Shown here one piece after another: positions 15,007 to 25,610 of a stretch of DNA of 36,549 bases. Source of the stretch: an uncultured Paracoccaceae bacterium (GTDB taxonomy: Bacteria; Pseudomonadota; Alphaproteobacteria; Rhodobacterales; Rhodobacteraceae); contig CALHAP010000004.1 of assembly GCA_937931795.1 (NCBI GenBank), forward strand, positions 1 through 36,549, written 5' to 3'. The position numbers and the translations under genes were made by a program. The notes under the pieces are model-generated. The model worked only from the letters and a program-made list of their open reading frames with translations. It was not told the DNA's origin and ran no database searches. Each line of letters begins with the position of its first letter. Within the stretch, counting starts at the first letter, position 1.

Positions 15007-15657
15007 CTACCCCTCTCCCCAATCTTCCAGCCCTTTGCGCCCGGCTTTGGTTAACCCATAAACCCCGGTGCTGACACGCTCAAACCAGCCATAATGATTG
15101 TTGCGCATGATCGCAGTCGCGGTCTTCACTTCGGCCCATTTTGCAACGACGGCACCCTTGTTCGGGCCATGGACGGCTAGAAACTGCGCGCAAGCAACGG
15201 CATCCTGACGGTAGCCTGTGACAATCCCATGCCGCGTCGCACCGCCCGCATTAGGATCGCCACGCATACGGTCATAGGCCTTGAGCAACCGCTCTTGTTT
15301 CTTTTTTGAGCGACGCGGCCCCGCATCACCGGGATCGCACATCGCCTCGACGGTGCCCTGCGGCAAACGCACGCTCAGCACGCCGAGGCCCGCAGCACGG
15401 GCCAGCGCCACATTCGCCCGCAGCGCCTTGTCCGACGCTGGGCGCGCCACGGCCAGATACACGCGGTCACTCACGGCCATACGCTCGACGCCTTGATGAA
15501 ACAGTTTCAGCGAAAACCCCAGCTTCAGCTCGACGATCAGCGGCGGCTCGTCCCCGCGTCGCGCCACCACATCAGCAGCGCCCACTTCGCCCTTCACAGC
15601 GTAACCTTGCCGCTGCAAATAGGCTTTGACGGGGGGGTATAGATCGGCCTCTTTCAA
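15007..15657 (-). CDS. DUF2161 family PD-(D/E)XK nuclease-like protein
   Basis: A 216-residue protein opening KEADLYPPVKAYLQRQGYAVKGEVGAAD... The residues GEVGAADVVARRG followed by PPLIVELKL (D-x14-ExK type) fit a PD-(D/E)XK nuclease core, as proposed for DUF2161. A basic KKKQERLLKAYDRMRG segment and a winged-helix-like C-terminus (VYGLTKAGRKGLEDW) follow. Substrate and role are unknown. The TTG at 15657 was chosen because family members start at this point and AGGGATG precedes it; the ATG at 15708 would add 17 unusual residues. The gene is divergent from the pyrophosphatase gene. Confidence 0.78.
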   Translation of the reverse strand: MKEADLYPPVKAYLQRQGYAVKGEVGAADVVARRGDEPPLIVELKLGFSLKLFHQGVERMAVSDRVYLAVARPASDKALRANVALARAAGLGVLSVRLPQGTVEAMCDPGDAGPRRSKKKQERLLKAYDRMRGDPNAGGATRHGIVTGYRQDAVACAQFLAVHGPNKGAVVAKWAEVKTATAIMRNNHYGWFERVSTGVYGLTKAGRKGLEDWGEG

Positions 15658-15725
15658 AACGTGACATCCCTGCGCGCGCGCCCTATAAGGCGGCCAAATT
15701 CCCAACATCCAAAGGTTTGCGCATA

Positions 15726-16643
15726 ATGACGACGCTCGTTTTCGGCCACAAGTCCCCCGACACAGATTCCACAGGCTCGCCCCTGATCTGGGAATGGTTC
15801 CTCAACCACACCGGCGGCGACGCAGCTGCGCAATTGCTTGGCACACCCAACACCGAGGCACAGTTTGTCGCTCAAAAATGGGGCTTTGACCTGCCGCCCA
15901 TCATGGACGACGTGGCCGACGACCAAGACTGCGTCATCGTTGACACCAACAACCCCGCCGAGCTGCCCGCTAATATTAATGGCGCCAACGTCACAGCGAT
16001 CATCGACCACCACAAATTGGTCGGCGGGCTCGAGACGAAAAACCCCATCGACATCACTATCCGCCCGCTGGCCTGCACCGCCACCATCATGCACGACCTG
16101 ATGGGCGACCACGCGGGCCACATGCCCGAGGGGATCAAAGGGCTGATGCTGTCGTGCATCCTGTCCGACACGCTGGCCTTCCGCTCGCCCACGACGACCG
16201 ACACGGACAAGGCCTTGGCCGAGAGCCTTGCCGCTGACCTCAAGATCGACATCCAAGCGTACGCCGACGAAATGTTCGCCGCCAAATCCGACGTCTCGGC
16301 CTTCTCCGAAGCCGAGCTGCTGCGCATGGACAGCAAGGAATACGAAGTCGATGGCGTGAAATTCCGCGTCTCGGTGCTGGAAACCACCTCCCCCGAGGCA
16401 GTCCTGTCGCGCAAAGACGCGCTGATGGCCGCCATGCCGCAGGTCGCGGGCGAGGATAAGGTCAACGAAGTCCTGCTCTTCGTCGTCGACATCCTGCGCG
16501 AAGAAGCCACGATGCTGATCCCCAACGACCTGTCCAAGCGCGTGGCCGAGGCCAGCTTTGGCGCGAGTGTCTCGGGCAACACAGTGGTCCTCCCCGGCGT
16601 GATGAGCCGCAAAAAGCAGATCATCCCCGCGCTCAAGGTCTGA
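15726..16643 (+). CDS. ppaC: manganese-dependent inorganic pyrophosphatase (family II)
   Basis: A 305-residue cytosolic enzyme that hydrolyses pyrophosphate to phosphate and so drives biosynthetic reactions. The N-terminal DHH-superfamily domain shows the metal ligands in GHKSPDTDST and VDTNN, and the signature DHH in AIIDHHKL. The C-terminal DHHA2 domain ends with SRKKQIIPAL, the substrate-binding SRKKQ motif of family II enzymes. Length is normal. The ATG at 15726 has AAAGG 10 bases upstream; an in-frame TTG nine bases earlier is less likely. Two hairpins follow the gene. Confidence 0.95.
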   Translation: MTTLVFGHKSPDTDSTGSPLIWEWFLNHTGGDAAAQLLGTPNTEAQFVAQKWGFDLPPIMDDVADDQDCVIVDTNNPAELPANINGANVTAIIDHHKLVGGLETKNPIDITIRPLACTATIMHDLMGDHAGHMPEGIKGLMLSCILSDTLAFRSPTTTDTDKALAESLAADLKIDIQAYADEMFAAKSDVSAFSEAELLRMDSKEYEVDGVKFRVSVLETTSPEAVLSRKDALMAAMPQVAGEDKVNEVLLFVVDILREEATMLIPNDLSKRVAEASFGASVSGNTVVLPGVMSRKKQIIPALKV

Positions 16644-16651
16644 GGTGGCGG

Positions 16652-16697
16652 CCAGTCCTTTAAAGGGACTGGCACTGCATTCTTTCAAAGAATGCAC
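16652..16697 (+). terminator. tandem hairpins after ppaC
   Basis: Two stems stand back to back. The first (16652-16674) pairs GCCAGTC with GACTGGC through a TTTAAA centre with one bulge. The second (16677-16697) is a perfect 10-bp palindrome around a single base (TGCATTCTTT-C-AAAGAATGCA). No long U-tract follows. They probably end or protect the ppaC transcript; the second could also be an operator for the HAD gene downstream. Confidence 0.5.
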
Positions 16698-16790
16698 TCT
16701 ATTTGAAAAACCCACACAGCTGTGCGCACACTGAGTGCACAGGTGGTGTACGCCAAGTGTCCCCTAATTTTCTTTAACACAGGTTACCAA

Positions 16791-17666
16791 ATGACCCAGA
16801 TAATCGAGACATTCGACGCCATCGCCTCCCAATATGACGTGGCCTTCGTCGACCTCTGGGGCTGTATGCACAACGGGATCGCGGCGTTTCCCGCAGCGGT
16901 CGCAGCCATGCAATCCTTCCGCGCATCGGGCGGCACCGTGGTGCTGGTGACCAACTCTCCGCGCCCATGGGATTCCGTGGCCACACAGCTCGACAGTTTC
17001 GGTGTGCCCCGCGACACATGGGACGCCATCGCCACGTCTGGCGACAGCGCGCGGGCCGCGATGTATATGGGCGCCGTTGGCTCGAAGGTTTGGTTCATGG
17101 GTGAGAGCCCGCGTGACGACGACTTCTTCAAACCGCTCAATATCATCGAAAACCCCGTCGACATTACCCAAGTCCCCTTGGACGAGGCAGAGGGCATCAT
17201 CTGCTGCGGACCCTTTGATACATTGGCCGATCCGGACGTGAACCGCCCCGAATTTCTGCTCGCCAAGCAAAAGGGGCTCAAACTGCTCTGCGCCAACCCC
17301 GACATCGTCGTAGACCGTGGCGAGACGCGCGAATGGTGCGCAGGCGCATTGGCCGCCCTCTACACCGAAATGGGCGGCGAGAGCCTTTACTTCGGCAAAC
17401 CACACCCGCCCATCTACGACCTTGCCCGCCGCCGCTACGCCGCCTTAACTGGTGCCGTTGACGATCCCCGCATCATCTGCATCGGCGACGGCATCCTCAC
17501 CGACGTGCGGGGCGGCATCGGCGAAGACCTCGACACGCTGTTCATCACTGGAGGATTGGCAGCCGCCGAGACCAAAACAAATGAACAGCCCGACAAGGAA
17601 GCTTTAACCAATTACCTTGCATCCGAGCAACTGTCCCCCAGCTATGCCATCGGCTTCCTAAACTAA
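16791..17666 (+). CDS. TIGR01459 family HAD-type hydrolase
   Basis: A 291-residue HAD-superfamily phosphatase of the NagD-like, class IIA cap group. The nucleophile motif reads VDLWGCMHNG at 20-29, with Asp21 as nucleophile and Trp-Gly in place of the second Asp, which is normal for this subfamily. Motif II is in VLVTNSPRP and motifs III/IV in FGKPHPPIYD and IGDGILTDVRGG. The substrate is not established. The ATG at 16791 was chosen since homologues begin at MTQIIETFDAIA; the upstream frame to 16722 lacks family likeness. It stands alone between pyrophosphatase and MaoC genes. Confidence 0.88.
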   Translation: MTQIIETFDAIASQYDVAFVDLWGCMHNGIAAFPAAVAAMQSFRASGGTVVLVTNSPRPWDSVATQLDSFGVPRDTWDAIATSGDSARAAMYMGAVGSKVWFMGESPRDDDFFKPLNIIENPVDITQVPLDEAEGIICCGPFDTLADPDVNRPEFLLAKQKGLKLLCANPDIVVDRGETREWCAGALAALYTEMGGESLYFGKPHPPIYDLARRRYAALTGAVDDPRIICIGDGILTDVRGGIGEDLDTLFITGGLAAAETKTNEQPDKEALTNYLASEQLSPSYAIGFLN

Positions 17667-17748
17667 CCATTTCCCTTGACTCGGATGCATTCGCAGCGTA
17701 ATAAAATTTCAATATCAGCGCCTCTTTGAGATTTTTGTTACGCACAGG

Positions 17749-18210
17749 ATGACCGACATGCTCGACACAACGCATAATTTGCCCCGTGGAACCATCTGCA
17801 TCGAAGATCTCGAAGTGGGCATGAAACGCTATCTGACCAAGGAAATCACCGACGCGGACATTGAGATGTTCGCAGAAATTTCCACCGACAGAAACCCCGT
17901 GCATCTCGACGATGACTACGCCCGCGACACGATCTTTGAGGGACGTATTGCCCATGGCATGCTGACCGCTGGTCTGGTCTCCGCCGTTATCGGAGAACAG
18001 TTGCCTGGTCACGGCACTATCTATTTAGGACAGAATATCAAGTTCTTAGCCCCCGTGCGCCCCGGTGATGTGGTGACGGCAGAGGTAGAAGTGCTCGAAA
18101 TTGACTACTCCAAACGCAAGGTCCAGCTCGGGACCCACTGCCGGATCGACGGAAAAAAAGTGCTGACAGGCGAGGCAACCGTGTTGGCCCCATCGGCCAA
18201 GTTCGACTAG
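17749..18210 (+). CDS. MaoC family dehydratase (hotdog fold)
   Basis: A 153-residue hotdog-fold protein with the (R)-specific enoyl-CoA hydratase signature: the catalytic Asp-His pair in ISTDRNPVHLDDDYA (D-x-N-P-x-H) and GRIAHGMLTAGLVSAV. It would hydrate trans-2-enoyl-CoA to (R)-3-hydroxyacyl-CoA, feeding polyhydroxyalkanoate or fatty-acid metabolism; the chain-length preference cannot be told. The start may be ATG 17749 or the in-frame ATG 17758, both close to AGGATG. It lies 48 bp before ribF on the same strand. Confidence 0.9.
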   Translation: MTDMLDTTHNLPRGTICIEDLEVGMKRYLTKEITDADIEMFAEISTDRNPVHLDDDYARDTIFEGRIAHGMLTAGLVSAVIGEQLPGHGTIYLGQNIKFLAPVRPGDVVTAEVEVLEIDYSKRKVQLGTHCRIDGKKVLTGEATVLAPSAKFD

Positions 18211-18258
18211 CCCCAAGCGCCCTTGCGCCCCCCTGATCCCCGCGCTACCTCAGCGCTC

Positions 18259-19194
18259 ATGCAGATCATCCGCGACGCACATTTTATCACCGAGACAGAC
18301 CGGGGCGCCGTTGCAGCCATCGGCAACTTTGACGGCGTGCATTTGGGGCATCAATCCGTCCTAGAGATCACCCGCGACATCGCTGCCAAGTTAGGCGCAC
18401 CTTTGGGTGTGATGACATTCGAGCCGCACCCAAGGCAGTTTTTCAACGCCGACGCTCCCCCTTTTCGCCTGATGAACGCCATCGCACGCGCGAACCGGCT
18501 GGAAAAGCTCGAAGTTGAAAAACTGTATGAATTGCCCTTCAATCCTGCCCTTTCAGCTCTCTCAGCGCAGGAATTTGCAAGCCTCATCATCGCCGAACAG
18601 TTGGGCCTTAAGCACGTCGTCGTGGGTGAGGACTTTTGCTTTGGGAAAGGCCGTTCCGGCACGGCCCAAGATCTTCAGCGCTTTGGGGCAGAGATGGGGT
18701 TCGGCGTCACGATCGCGCCTATGCTCGACCTCGGTGCGGGCGAGGTCAGCTCGACCGCGATCCGGCAAGCACTGGCAGAGGGCCGCCCAGCGGATGCGAC
18801 ACGCATGCTCGGCCATCACCACCGCATCGACGGGCCAGTGATCCGCGGCGAACAGCGCGGGCGTGACCTAGGCTACCCCACTGCCAATATGTCGATCACC
18901 GGGCTGCATCCTCCCAGATACGGTGTGTATGCGGTCGAAGTGGATGTCCTGCGCGGCCCACATGCCGGGCACTACCACGGGGCCGCCTCCATCGGGGTGC
19001 GTCCCATGTTTGGTGAAAACCAAGCCAATTGCGAGACGTATATCTTTGATTTCGCTGGTGATCTCTATGGCACCGATATCTCGGTCGCCTTGGTCGATTA
19101 CCTGCGTGGCGAAGAGAAATTCGACAGTCTTGACGCATTGATCACTCAAATGGACGCCGATTGCGCGCGCGCGAGAAAGATACTCCATGGCTGA
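18259..19194 (+). CDS. ribF: bifunctional riboflavin kinase / FAD synthetase
   Basis: A 311-residue enzyme that phosphorylates riboflavin to FMN and adenylates FMN to FAD in the cytosol. The N-terminal adenylyltransferase domain has AIGNFDGVHLGHQ (about 25-37), the nucleotidyl-transfer HxGH-type motif, and SSTAIRQAL (ISSTxIR-type). The C-terminal kinase domain has RGRDLGYPTANM and the GVYAVEV segment. The ATG at 18259 matches the usual MQIIRDA start; the longer frame begins with TTG and is unlike homologues. Its stop overlaps the start of the YcgN-type gene by 8 bases. Confidence 0.95.
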   Translation: MQIIRDAHFITETDRGAVAAIGNFDGVHLGHQSVLEITRDIAAKLGAPLGVMTFEPHPRQFFNADAPPFRLMNAIARANRLEKLEVEKLYELPFNPALSALSAQEFASLIIAEQLGLKHVVVGEDFCFGKGRSGTAQDLQRFGAEMGFGVTIAPMLDLGAGEVSSTAIRQALAEGRPADATRMLGHHHRIDGPVIRGEQRGRDLGYPTANMSITGLHPPRYGVYAVEVDVLRGPHAGHYHGAASIGVRPMFGENQANCETYIFDFAGDLYGTDISVALVDYLRGEEKFDSLDALITQMDADCARARKILHG

Positions 19195-19645
19195 TCTGCG
19201 CCCCCGCTTTTGGGAAACTGTCCCTCTCGATGACATGACCCGCCCTGAGTGGGAGGCATTGTGCGATGGCTGTGGCAAGTGCTGCATGAACAAGTTGGAA
19301 GACGACGACACCGGCGAGGTAGCGTTCACCCGAGTGGCCTGCCGGATGTTTGACGACAAAACATGCCAATGCAGCCAATATCCAATCCGCCACCAGTTCG
19401 TGCCAGAATGCATTGTTCTCAAACCAGAAAACATCGAAAATCACATGTATTGGCTGCCCACGACCTGCGCGTATCGGCTGCTGTACCTCGGTGAGCCGTT
19501 ATTCAATTGGCACCCGCTGATCACAGGCACAGCGCAGAGCACATTAGAGGCCGGGGTCTCGATGCAAGGCAAGACCATTCCCGAGACCGAAGTCGATGAC
19601 GACGATTGGGAAGACCATATCATCGCGGAACCCACAGGGAGCTGA
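19187..19645 (+). CDS. YcgN family cysteine cluster protein
   Basis: A 152-residue protein of the YkgJ/YcgN Fe-S or zinc cluster family: CDGCGKCCMNKLED (26-39), a second set CRMFDDKTCQCSQYP, and later ECIVL and TCAYRLL. The eight conserved cysteines probably bind a metal cluster; the activity is unknown. Length fits YcgN. Start overlaps ribF by 8 bases and its stop is 3 bases before the threonine aldolase start, so it is probably co-transcribed with both. Confidence 0.9.
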   Translation: MADLRPRFWETVPLDDMTRPEWEALCDGCGKCCMNKLEDDDTGEVAFTRVACRMFDDKTCQCSQYPIRHQFVPECIVLKPENIENHMYWLPTTCAYRLLYLGEPLFNWHPLITGTAQSTLEAGVSMQGKTIPETEVDDDDWEDHIIAEPTGS

Positions 19646-19648
19646 CCC

Positions 19649-20695
19649 ATGCAATTCGCCTCTGACAACACTGGCCCGGTGCATCCCAAAGTGATGGACG
19701 CCGTGCTGAAATCGAACAACGGCTATGCGATGGGATACGGCGCCGACGCGCTGATGGAAGATGTCCGCAGCCAATTGCGCCATTTGTTCGAGACACCAGA
19801 GGCGGCGGTGCATTTGGTTGTCAACGGCACCACCGCGAACGCGTTGTTGCTTGCCACGCTGGCGCAGCCATGGGACACGATTTTCTGCGCAGATGTCGCC
19901 CATGTGGAAGAAGACGAAGGCAACGCGCCCGAGTTTTTCACCGGCGGTGCCAAGCTAACGCTGGTGCCCACGACCAACGGCAAAATGACGCCCGAGGCCC
20001 TACGAACGGCGATCACATCGCAGGGCAATCGCGGCGTTCACGGACCTCAACGTGGCCCCGTGACCATCACACAAGCAACTGAAACCGGCTCTGTTTACAC
20101 GCTGAGCGAGATAAAGGCGCTGACAGATGTGGCCAAGGAATTTGGGCTAAAGACCCACCTTGACGGCGCGCGCTTTGCAAATGCCTGTGCTGCATTGGGT
20201 TGTACCGCCGCACAAATGAGCACGGACGCAGGGATAGATGCTATCAGTTTTGGTGGCACCAAGAACGGTCTGATGGGTGTTGAGGCCTGCATCATGTTTG
20301 ACCCCGCGCTGTCGTGGGAGTTCGAGCTGCGCCGCAAACGCGCGGGCCATTTGTTGTCAAAGCACCGTTATCTCTCTGCGCAGATGCAGCCCTATCTCAC
20401 CGATGATCTCTGGTTGGATATGGCCAGCAGCGCAAACGCGCGCTCCACCCAACTGCGCAGCGGATTGCACAAAACGAACATAGCGCAAATTGAAGGCGAT
20501 CCTACCAGCAACCTGTTTTTCGCCACCCTGCCCCGTGCTTCGCATCAGACCCTAATGGCGCAGGGGGCGGTTTATTATAAGTGGGGCGATGTAGAAACGG
20601 GCCCGGCCGATGAGATGATCCGCGCGCGGTTTGTGACGAACTGGTCCACCACGGAAGCGGAAGTGGACCAGTTTTTGTCGATCGTACGAGCCTAA
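19649..20695 (+). CDS. low-specificity L-threonine aldolase family PLP enzyme
   Basis: A 348-residue fold-type-I PLP enzyme of the beta-eliminating lyase/threonine aldolase family, cleaving beta-hydroxy amino acids such as threonine to glycine and an aldehyde. Visible are the N-terminal FASDNTGPVHPKVMDA, the cofactor contacts in HLDGARFANA, and the Schiff-base lysine in ISFGGTKNGLMG (Lys at about 209). Length is normal. It follows the YcgN gene by three bases. Its 3' end overlaps the convergent isomerase gene by 4 bases. Confidence 0.92.
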   Translation: MQFASDNTGPVHPKVMDAVLKSNNGYAMGYGADALMEDVRSQLRHLFETPEAAVHLVVNGTTANALLLATLAQPWDTIFCADVAHVEEDEGNAPEFFTGGAKLTLVPTTNGKMTPEALRTAITSQGNRGVHGPQRGPVTITQATETGSVYTLSEIKALTDVAKEFGLKTHLDGARFANACAALGCTAAQMSTDAGIDAISFGGTKNGLMGVEACIMFDPALSWEFELRRKRAGHLLSKHRYLSAQMQPYLTDDLWLDMASSANARSTQLRSGLHKTNIAQIEGDPTSNLFFATLPRASHQTLMAQGAVYYKWGDVETGPADEMIRARFVTNWSTTEAEVDQFLSIVRA

Positions 20696-21291
20696 CCAAG
20701 GCTCGCCAAATGCGCGTCAAGATCGTCTAGCCGGTCTTGTCCCCAGAACCGCTCGTCCTCGCCCGTGATGTAGAACGGCGTGCCAAAGACCCCGGCTGCA
20801 ACCGCGTCTTCTAGGTTGCGCGCGTATTCTTCGGCTGCCGACAGCATCGCGCTCTCGGCCAGGCCTGCGTCAAAACCGGCCTCCGTCAGGCAGGCTTTGA
20901 TCACATCGTCCTGTGCGATGTCTTTGTCCTGCGCCCAGCAGGCCGCGCCGATGCCATGCACCAAAGCCCCCAGATCGCCGCCGCCAGCATTTTGGGCCGC
21001 GATGATGGCATAGGCCGCAGGCGCGCCGTTCGTGGGCCAGTGCGCGGGTTTGAGGTGGAGCGCCAGCCCGGCTTTGGTGGCTTGGCGGCGCAATTCTTGG
21101 GCACGGTATTCGTTGCGGCTGATATGGCGATCCTTGGGCGGTGTGCCGCCCGTGCGCCCAAACAGGGCCACGACATCAAGCGGGCGATAGGTGATCTGCG
21201 CACCGTGCTTGGCCGCGATCTCTTCGAGGCGGGTGCCTGCGAGGTATACATATGGTGACAATGTCGCGCAGAAGTACTGGATATGGGCCAT
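20692..21291 (-). CDS. 2-hydroxychromene-2-carboxylate isomerase / DsbA-fold GST-kappa family
   Basis: A 199-residue thioredoxin-fold protein of the HCCA isomerase/GST-kappa family. The N-terminus IQYFCATLSPYVYLAG holds the glutathione-activating Ser8-Pro equivalent, the middle is a helical insert, and GVFGTPFYITGEDERFWGQDRLDD carries the cis-Pro loop and the C-terminal thioredoxin elements. It likely uses glutathione, but its substrate here is uncertain because no naphthalene-degradation genes are nearby. It is transcribed against the threonine aldolase gene and divergent from prs. Confidence 0.9.
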   Translation of the reverse strand: MAHIQYFCATLSPYVYLAGTRLEEIAAKHGAQITYRPLDVVALFGRTGGTPPKDRHISRNEYRAQELRRQATKAGLALHLKPAHWPTNGAPAAYAIIAAQNAGGGDLGALVHGIGAACWAQDKDIAQDDVIKACLTEAGFDAGLAESAMLSAAEEYARNLEDAVAAGVFGTPFYITGEDERFWGQDRLDDLDAHLASLG

Positions 21292-21390
21292 TTGGGCGTC
21301 CCTTTTGATTTTGCTAACTTTGCCTCACGGTAGGCATGTGCTAGTCGGTGTCAACGACGCGATTCCCCGTTTTTGCCTCAAGGACACCTG

Positions 21391-22410
21391 ATGCCACAGA
21401 TCACCGAACCCAAGCTGTTCGCCGGTAATGCCAACCCTAAATTGGCCTCTTCGGTCGCGCGGCGGATGTCGATGCATCGCGGTGTAAATGTTGGTCTCGT
21501 CGATGCGCGGGTCGAGCGGTTCAACGACGGCGAGATTTTCGTCGAGGTGTTCGAAAACGTGCGCGGCGAGGATATGTTCATCATCCAGCCCACCTCGAAC
21601 CCCGCCAATGATAACCTGATGGAATTACTGGTGATCGCCGATGCGCTGCGCAGATCGTCCGCCGCGCGGATCACCGCTGTCATCCCCTACTTTGGCTATG
21701 CGCGCCAAGACCGCCGGACCAAAGCCCGCACGCCGATCAGCGCCAAACTGGTGGCAAATCTGATCGTTGAGGCCGGGATCGAGCGCGTTCTGACCATGGA
21801 CCTCCACGCGGCGCAGATTCAGGGGTTCTTCGATATCCCTGTCGATAACCTTTACGCATCGCCGATCTTTGCGCTCGACATTCAGCATCATTTCAAAGGT
21901 AAGATGAGCGACGTTATGGTCATCTCACCTGATGTGGGCGGTGTGGCGCGCGCCCGCGAGTTGGCACAACGGATCGGCGCCCCGCTCGCGATTGTCGACA
22001 AACGCCGCGAGAAAGCTGGTGAAATCGCTGAAATGACTGTGATTGGCGACGTGAAAGACAAGACCTGCATCATCATTGACGACATCGTCGATACCGCAGG
22101 CACGTTGTGCAAAGCCGCCGATACGCTGATTGCCGCAGGTGCGAAAGAGGTCCACAGCTACATCACGCACGGCGTTTTATCAGGCCCCGCCGTGGACCGG
22201 ATCACCAAATCCGTGATGAAATCTCTGGTGATCAGTGACAGCATCCAGGCGACCGACGCCGTGAAAGCCTGCAAAAATATCCGTATCGTGCCGACGGCGC
22301 CGATGTTTGCCCAAGCGATCCTGAACATTTGGAACGGTACGTCCGTGTCATCCCTGTTCGATCACGCGACACTAGAGCCGATTTACGAAGGGCTGTATTC
22401 GCCGGAGTGA
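21391..22410 (+). CDS. prs: ribose-phosphate pyrophosphokinase
   Basis: A 339-residue PRPP synthase that transfers pyrophosphate from ATP to ribose-5-phosphate, the entry to purine, pyrimidine, His, Trp and NAD synthesis. Visible are the ATP-binding region [19 protein letters not shown], the flexible catalytic loop with [11 protein letters not shown], and the PRPP-binding loop [13 protein letters not shown]. Length is somewhat above the common 310-320, as is usual in alphaproteobacteria. The ATG at 21391 has AAGGA 6 bases upstream; an in-frame TTG 18 bases earlier is rejected. Confidence 0.96.
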   Translation: MPQITEPKLFAGNANPKLASSVARRMSMHRGVNVGLVDARVERFNDGEIFVEVFENVRGEDMFIIQPTSNPANDNLMELLVIADALRRSSAARITAVIPYFGYARQDRRTKARTPISAKLVANLIVEAGIERVLTMDLHAAQIQGFFDIPVDNLYASPIFALDIQHHFKGKMSDVMVISPDVGGVARARELAQRIGAPLAIVDKRREKAGEIAEMTVIGDVKDKTCIIIDDIVDTAGTLCKAADTLIAAGAKEVHSYITHGVLSGPAVDRITKSVMKSLVISDSIQATDAVKACKNIRIVPTAPMFAQAILNIWNGTSVSSLFDHATLEPIYEGLYSPE

Positions 22411-22455
22411 TCGGATCGGTGTACGTGGTCGGCTACGAGGTCGACCCGCGTTCTC

Positions 22456-22656
22456 CTAGATCGCTATAGGTTGCGCACTCTGTGCCTGACGGAGGAATAA
22501 GACCTCACGCCCGAGGTTGGTCAAAGCGCACGGAGCTTGCCCCGAAAAACAGGTCACAAGGCGCAGGTCATAGAGGCGCGCCAACCCTTCCGTGTCTTTG
22601 GAGATCGGCACCTGGCCCATCAGATCCATTTCATAATCGGACAGGCTATCCGCCAA
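22456..22656 (-). CDS. small hypothetical protein with uncertain start
   Basis: A small acidic protein convergent to prs. From the TTG at 22656 it has 66 residues, beginning ADSLSDYEMDLMGQVP and ending with a helix, NLGREVLFLRQAQ. No family is recognised. The TTG has no ribosome binding site; a perfect AGGAGG (22685-22690) instead stands 7 bases before an in-frame ATC codon (22675-22677), which would give 73 residues. An unusual start codon or a sequence error is possible. Confidence 0.55.
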   Translation of the reverse strand: MADSLSDYEMDLMGQVPISKDTEGLARLYDLRLVTCFSGQAPCALTNLGREVLFLRQAQSAQPIAI

Positions 22657-22764
22657 TATTTGTGCGATCCGGTTGATAACGATTCCTCCTAATTCCCCGT
22701 TTCTTTAGGAAAAAAATCATCATCTGGCCTGAGGGAAACGCAAACGTCATTTCCCCCTAAACGC

Positions 22765-22792
22765 AAAAGACCCCACCAATACGGCGGGGTCT
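22765..22792 (-). terminator. rho-independent terminator of the atp operon
   Basis: On the minus strand AGACCCC (22792-22786) pairs with GGGGTCT (22774-22768), the stem extending inward to GCC/GGT-type pairs, and TTTTGCGTTT follows. It sits about 25 bp after the atpC stop and is the expected end of the atpHAGDC transcript. Confidence 0.85.
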
Positions 22793-22816
22793 CTCAAAAT
22801 CAGTACTTGGCGTTTG

Positions 22817-23251
22817 TTAGCCAAAATTACCTTGCTTTGGGTCCAGACCAATATGTGTGCCCATAGCCACCATATCCGAAATCAGCTTGGCAGCATCATC
22901 GACAGGGCCGGGCTCGTTTTCGAACGTGCTGGCCTTTTCATGCAGCTTACGCGCGGAGGCGATCATCTCGTCAAAGACCTCTTGCGTGACTTCGCCTTTC
23001 GGCAAAGCCTGCTCGGCCAATACGGACACGCCGCCCGCGCTGATCTCGGCAAAGCCGCCGGACACGACGTAGTCGTCCTCGCCGCCCGCATGCACCACAG
23101 TCAAAACGCCGGGGCGCAATGTCGTGATCGTCGGCGCGTGATCGGCCATGGCCGTCATGTCACCGTCTGCCCCCGGTATGCGCACTTCTGTCGCTTCCAA
23201 AGAGGCCAAACGCCGCTCGGGCGAGACCAGATCGAATTGTAGGTTTGCCAT
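22817..23251 (-). CDS. atpC: F1 ATP synthase epsilon subunit
   Basis: A 144-residue central-stalk subunit of F1. The N-terminal beta-sandwich (about 1-85) shows [27 protein letters not shown]-type sequence split over the family pattern, with the conserved [19 protein letters not shown] and VSGGFAEI segments. The C-terminal helical part is present but divergent, as in Rhodobacterales. It couples rotation and can inhibit ATP hydrolysis. It lies 12 bp after atpD and is the last gene of the operon, followed by a terminator. Confidence 0.95.
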   Translation of the reverse strand: MANLQFDLVSPERRLASLEATEVRIPGADGDMTAMADHAPTITTLRPGVLTVVHAGGEDDYVVSGGFAEISAGGVSVLAEQALPKGEVTQEVFDEMIASARKLHEKASTFENEPGPVDDAAKLISDMVAMGTHIGLDPKQGNFG

Positions 23252-23263
23252 GTCGGCTTCTCC

Positions 23264-24706
<1,443 letters not shown>

Positions 24707-25579
24707 TTAAAGCGCTTCCGCGCCCGAAATAATTTCGATCAGCTCGTTCGTGATGACGGCCTGACGCGAGCGGTTGAACTCGATTGTCAGCTTGTCGATC
24801 ATCTCGCCCGCGTTGCGTGTGGCGTTATCCATAGCGGACATCCGTGCGCCCTGCTCGGATGCGCCGTTTTCCAGCAGTGCCGAGAAGATCGCTGTGGCCA
24901 CGCCGCGCGGCAGCAGGTCAGCAAGGATCGCCTCTTCGCTGGGCTCGTAGTCATAGAGCGTCGTCTCAGCACCCTCTTCCGCCTCGAACGAGGCCGGAAT
25001 GATCTGCTGCGCCGTTGGGATTTGCGTCACGACGTTTTGGAATTCGGCAAAGAAGATCGTCGCTACATCAAACTCGCCCGCATCAAAGCGTGTCAGGATG
25101 TCCTGCGCGATGCCTTGCGCGTCGGAATAGGCCACGCGCTTGACCTCGGTGAGGTCCACGTGATGCACGAAATGCTCGCCCATATCACGACGGATTGCAT
25201 CGCGACCTTTTTTGCCGACAGTCACAATCTTTACCGTCTTGCCAGCCGCCAACAGCTTTTCGGCATGGGCGCGCGCCAGTTTGGCGATGTTACCGTTGAA
25301 ACCACCGCAGAGGCCGCGCTCGGCAGTGAGCACGACGAGCAGATGCACTTGATCCGCACCAGTTCCCGCGAGCAGCTTTGGCGCGCCAGCGGATGACCCC
25401 ACCGAGGCCGCAAGCCCTGCCATCACGGCGTTGAACCGTTCTGTGTAGGGGCGCGATGCCTCGGCTGCGTCTTGGGCGCGGCGCAATTTTGCGGCCGCGA
25501 CCATCTGCATCGCCTTGGTGATCTTCCGCGTGGATTTCACGCTTTCGATCCGGTTTTTTAGGTCCTTAAGACTTGGCAT
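24707..25579 (-). CDS. atpG: F1 ATP synthase gamma subunit
   Basis: The 290-residue rotor shaft. The N-terminal helix [33 protein letters not shown] and the C-terminal helix ([33 protein letters not shown] region) form the antiparallel coiled coil that turns inside the alpha/beta hexamer. The central part holds the Rossmann-like domain ([11 protein letters not shown]). Length and ends are normal. It lies 31 bp after atpA and 18 bp before atpD. Confidence 0.97.
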   Translation of the reverse strand: MPSLKDLKNRIESVKSTRKITKAMQMVAAAKLRRAQDAAEASRPYTERFNAVMAGLAASVGSSAGAPKLLAGTGADQVHLLVVLTAERGLCGGFNGNIAKLARAHAEKLLAAGKTVKIVTVGKKGRDAIRRDMGEHFVHHVDLTEVKRVAYSDAQGIAQDILTRFDAGEFDVATIFFAEFQNVVTQIPTAQQIIPASFEAEEGAETTLYDYEPSEEAILADLLPRGVATAIFSALLENGASEQGARMSAMDNATRNAGEMIDKLTIEFNRSRQAVITNELIEIISGAEAL

Positions 25580-25610
25580 AGGCCGTAGTCTCCTATCGTA
25601 GGGTCAGGCT

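Noticed and set aside
15654-16715. Long minus-strand open frames opposite ppaC
   Set aside because: They mirror the codon bias of the clearly coding ppaC gene and start without ribosome binding sites.
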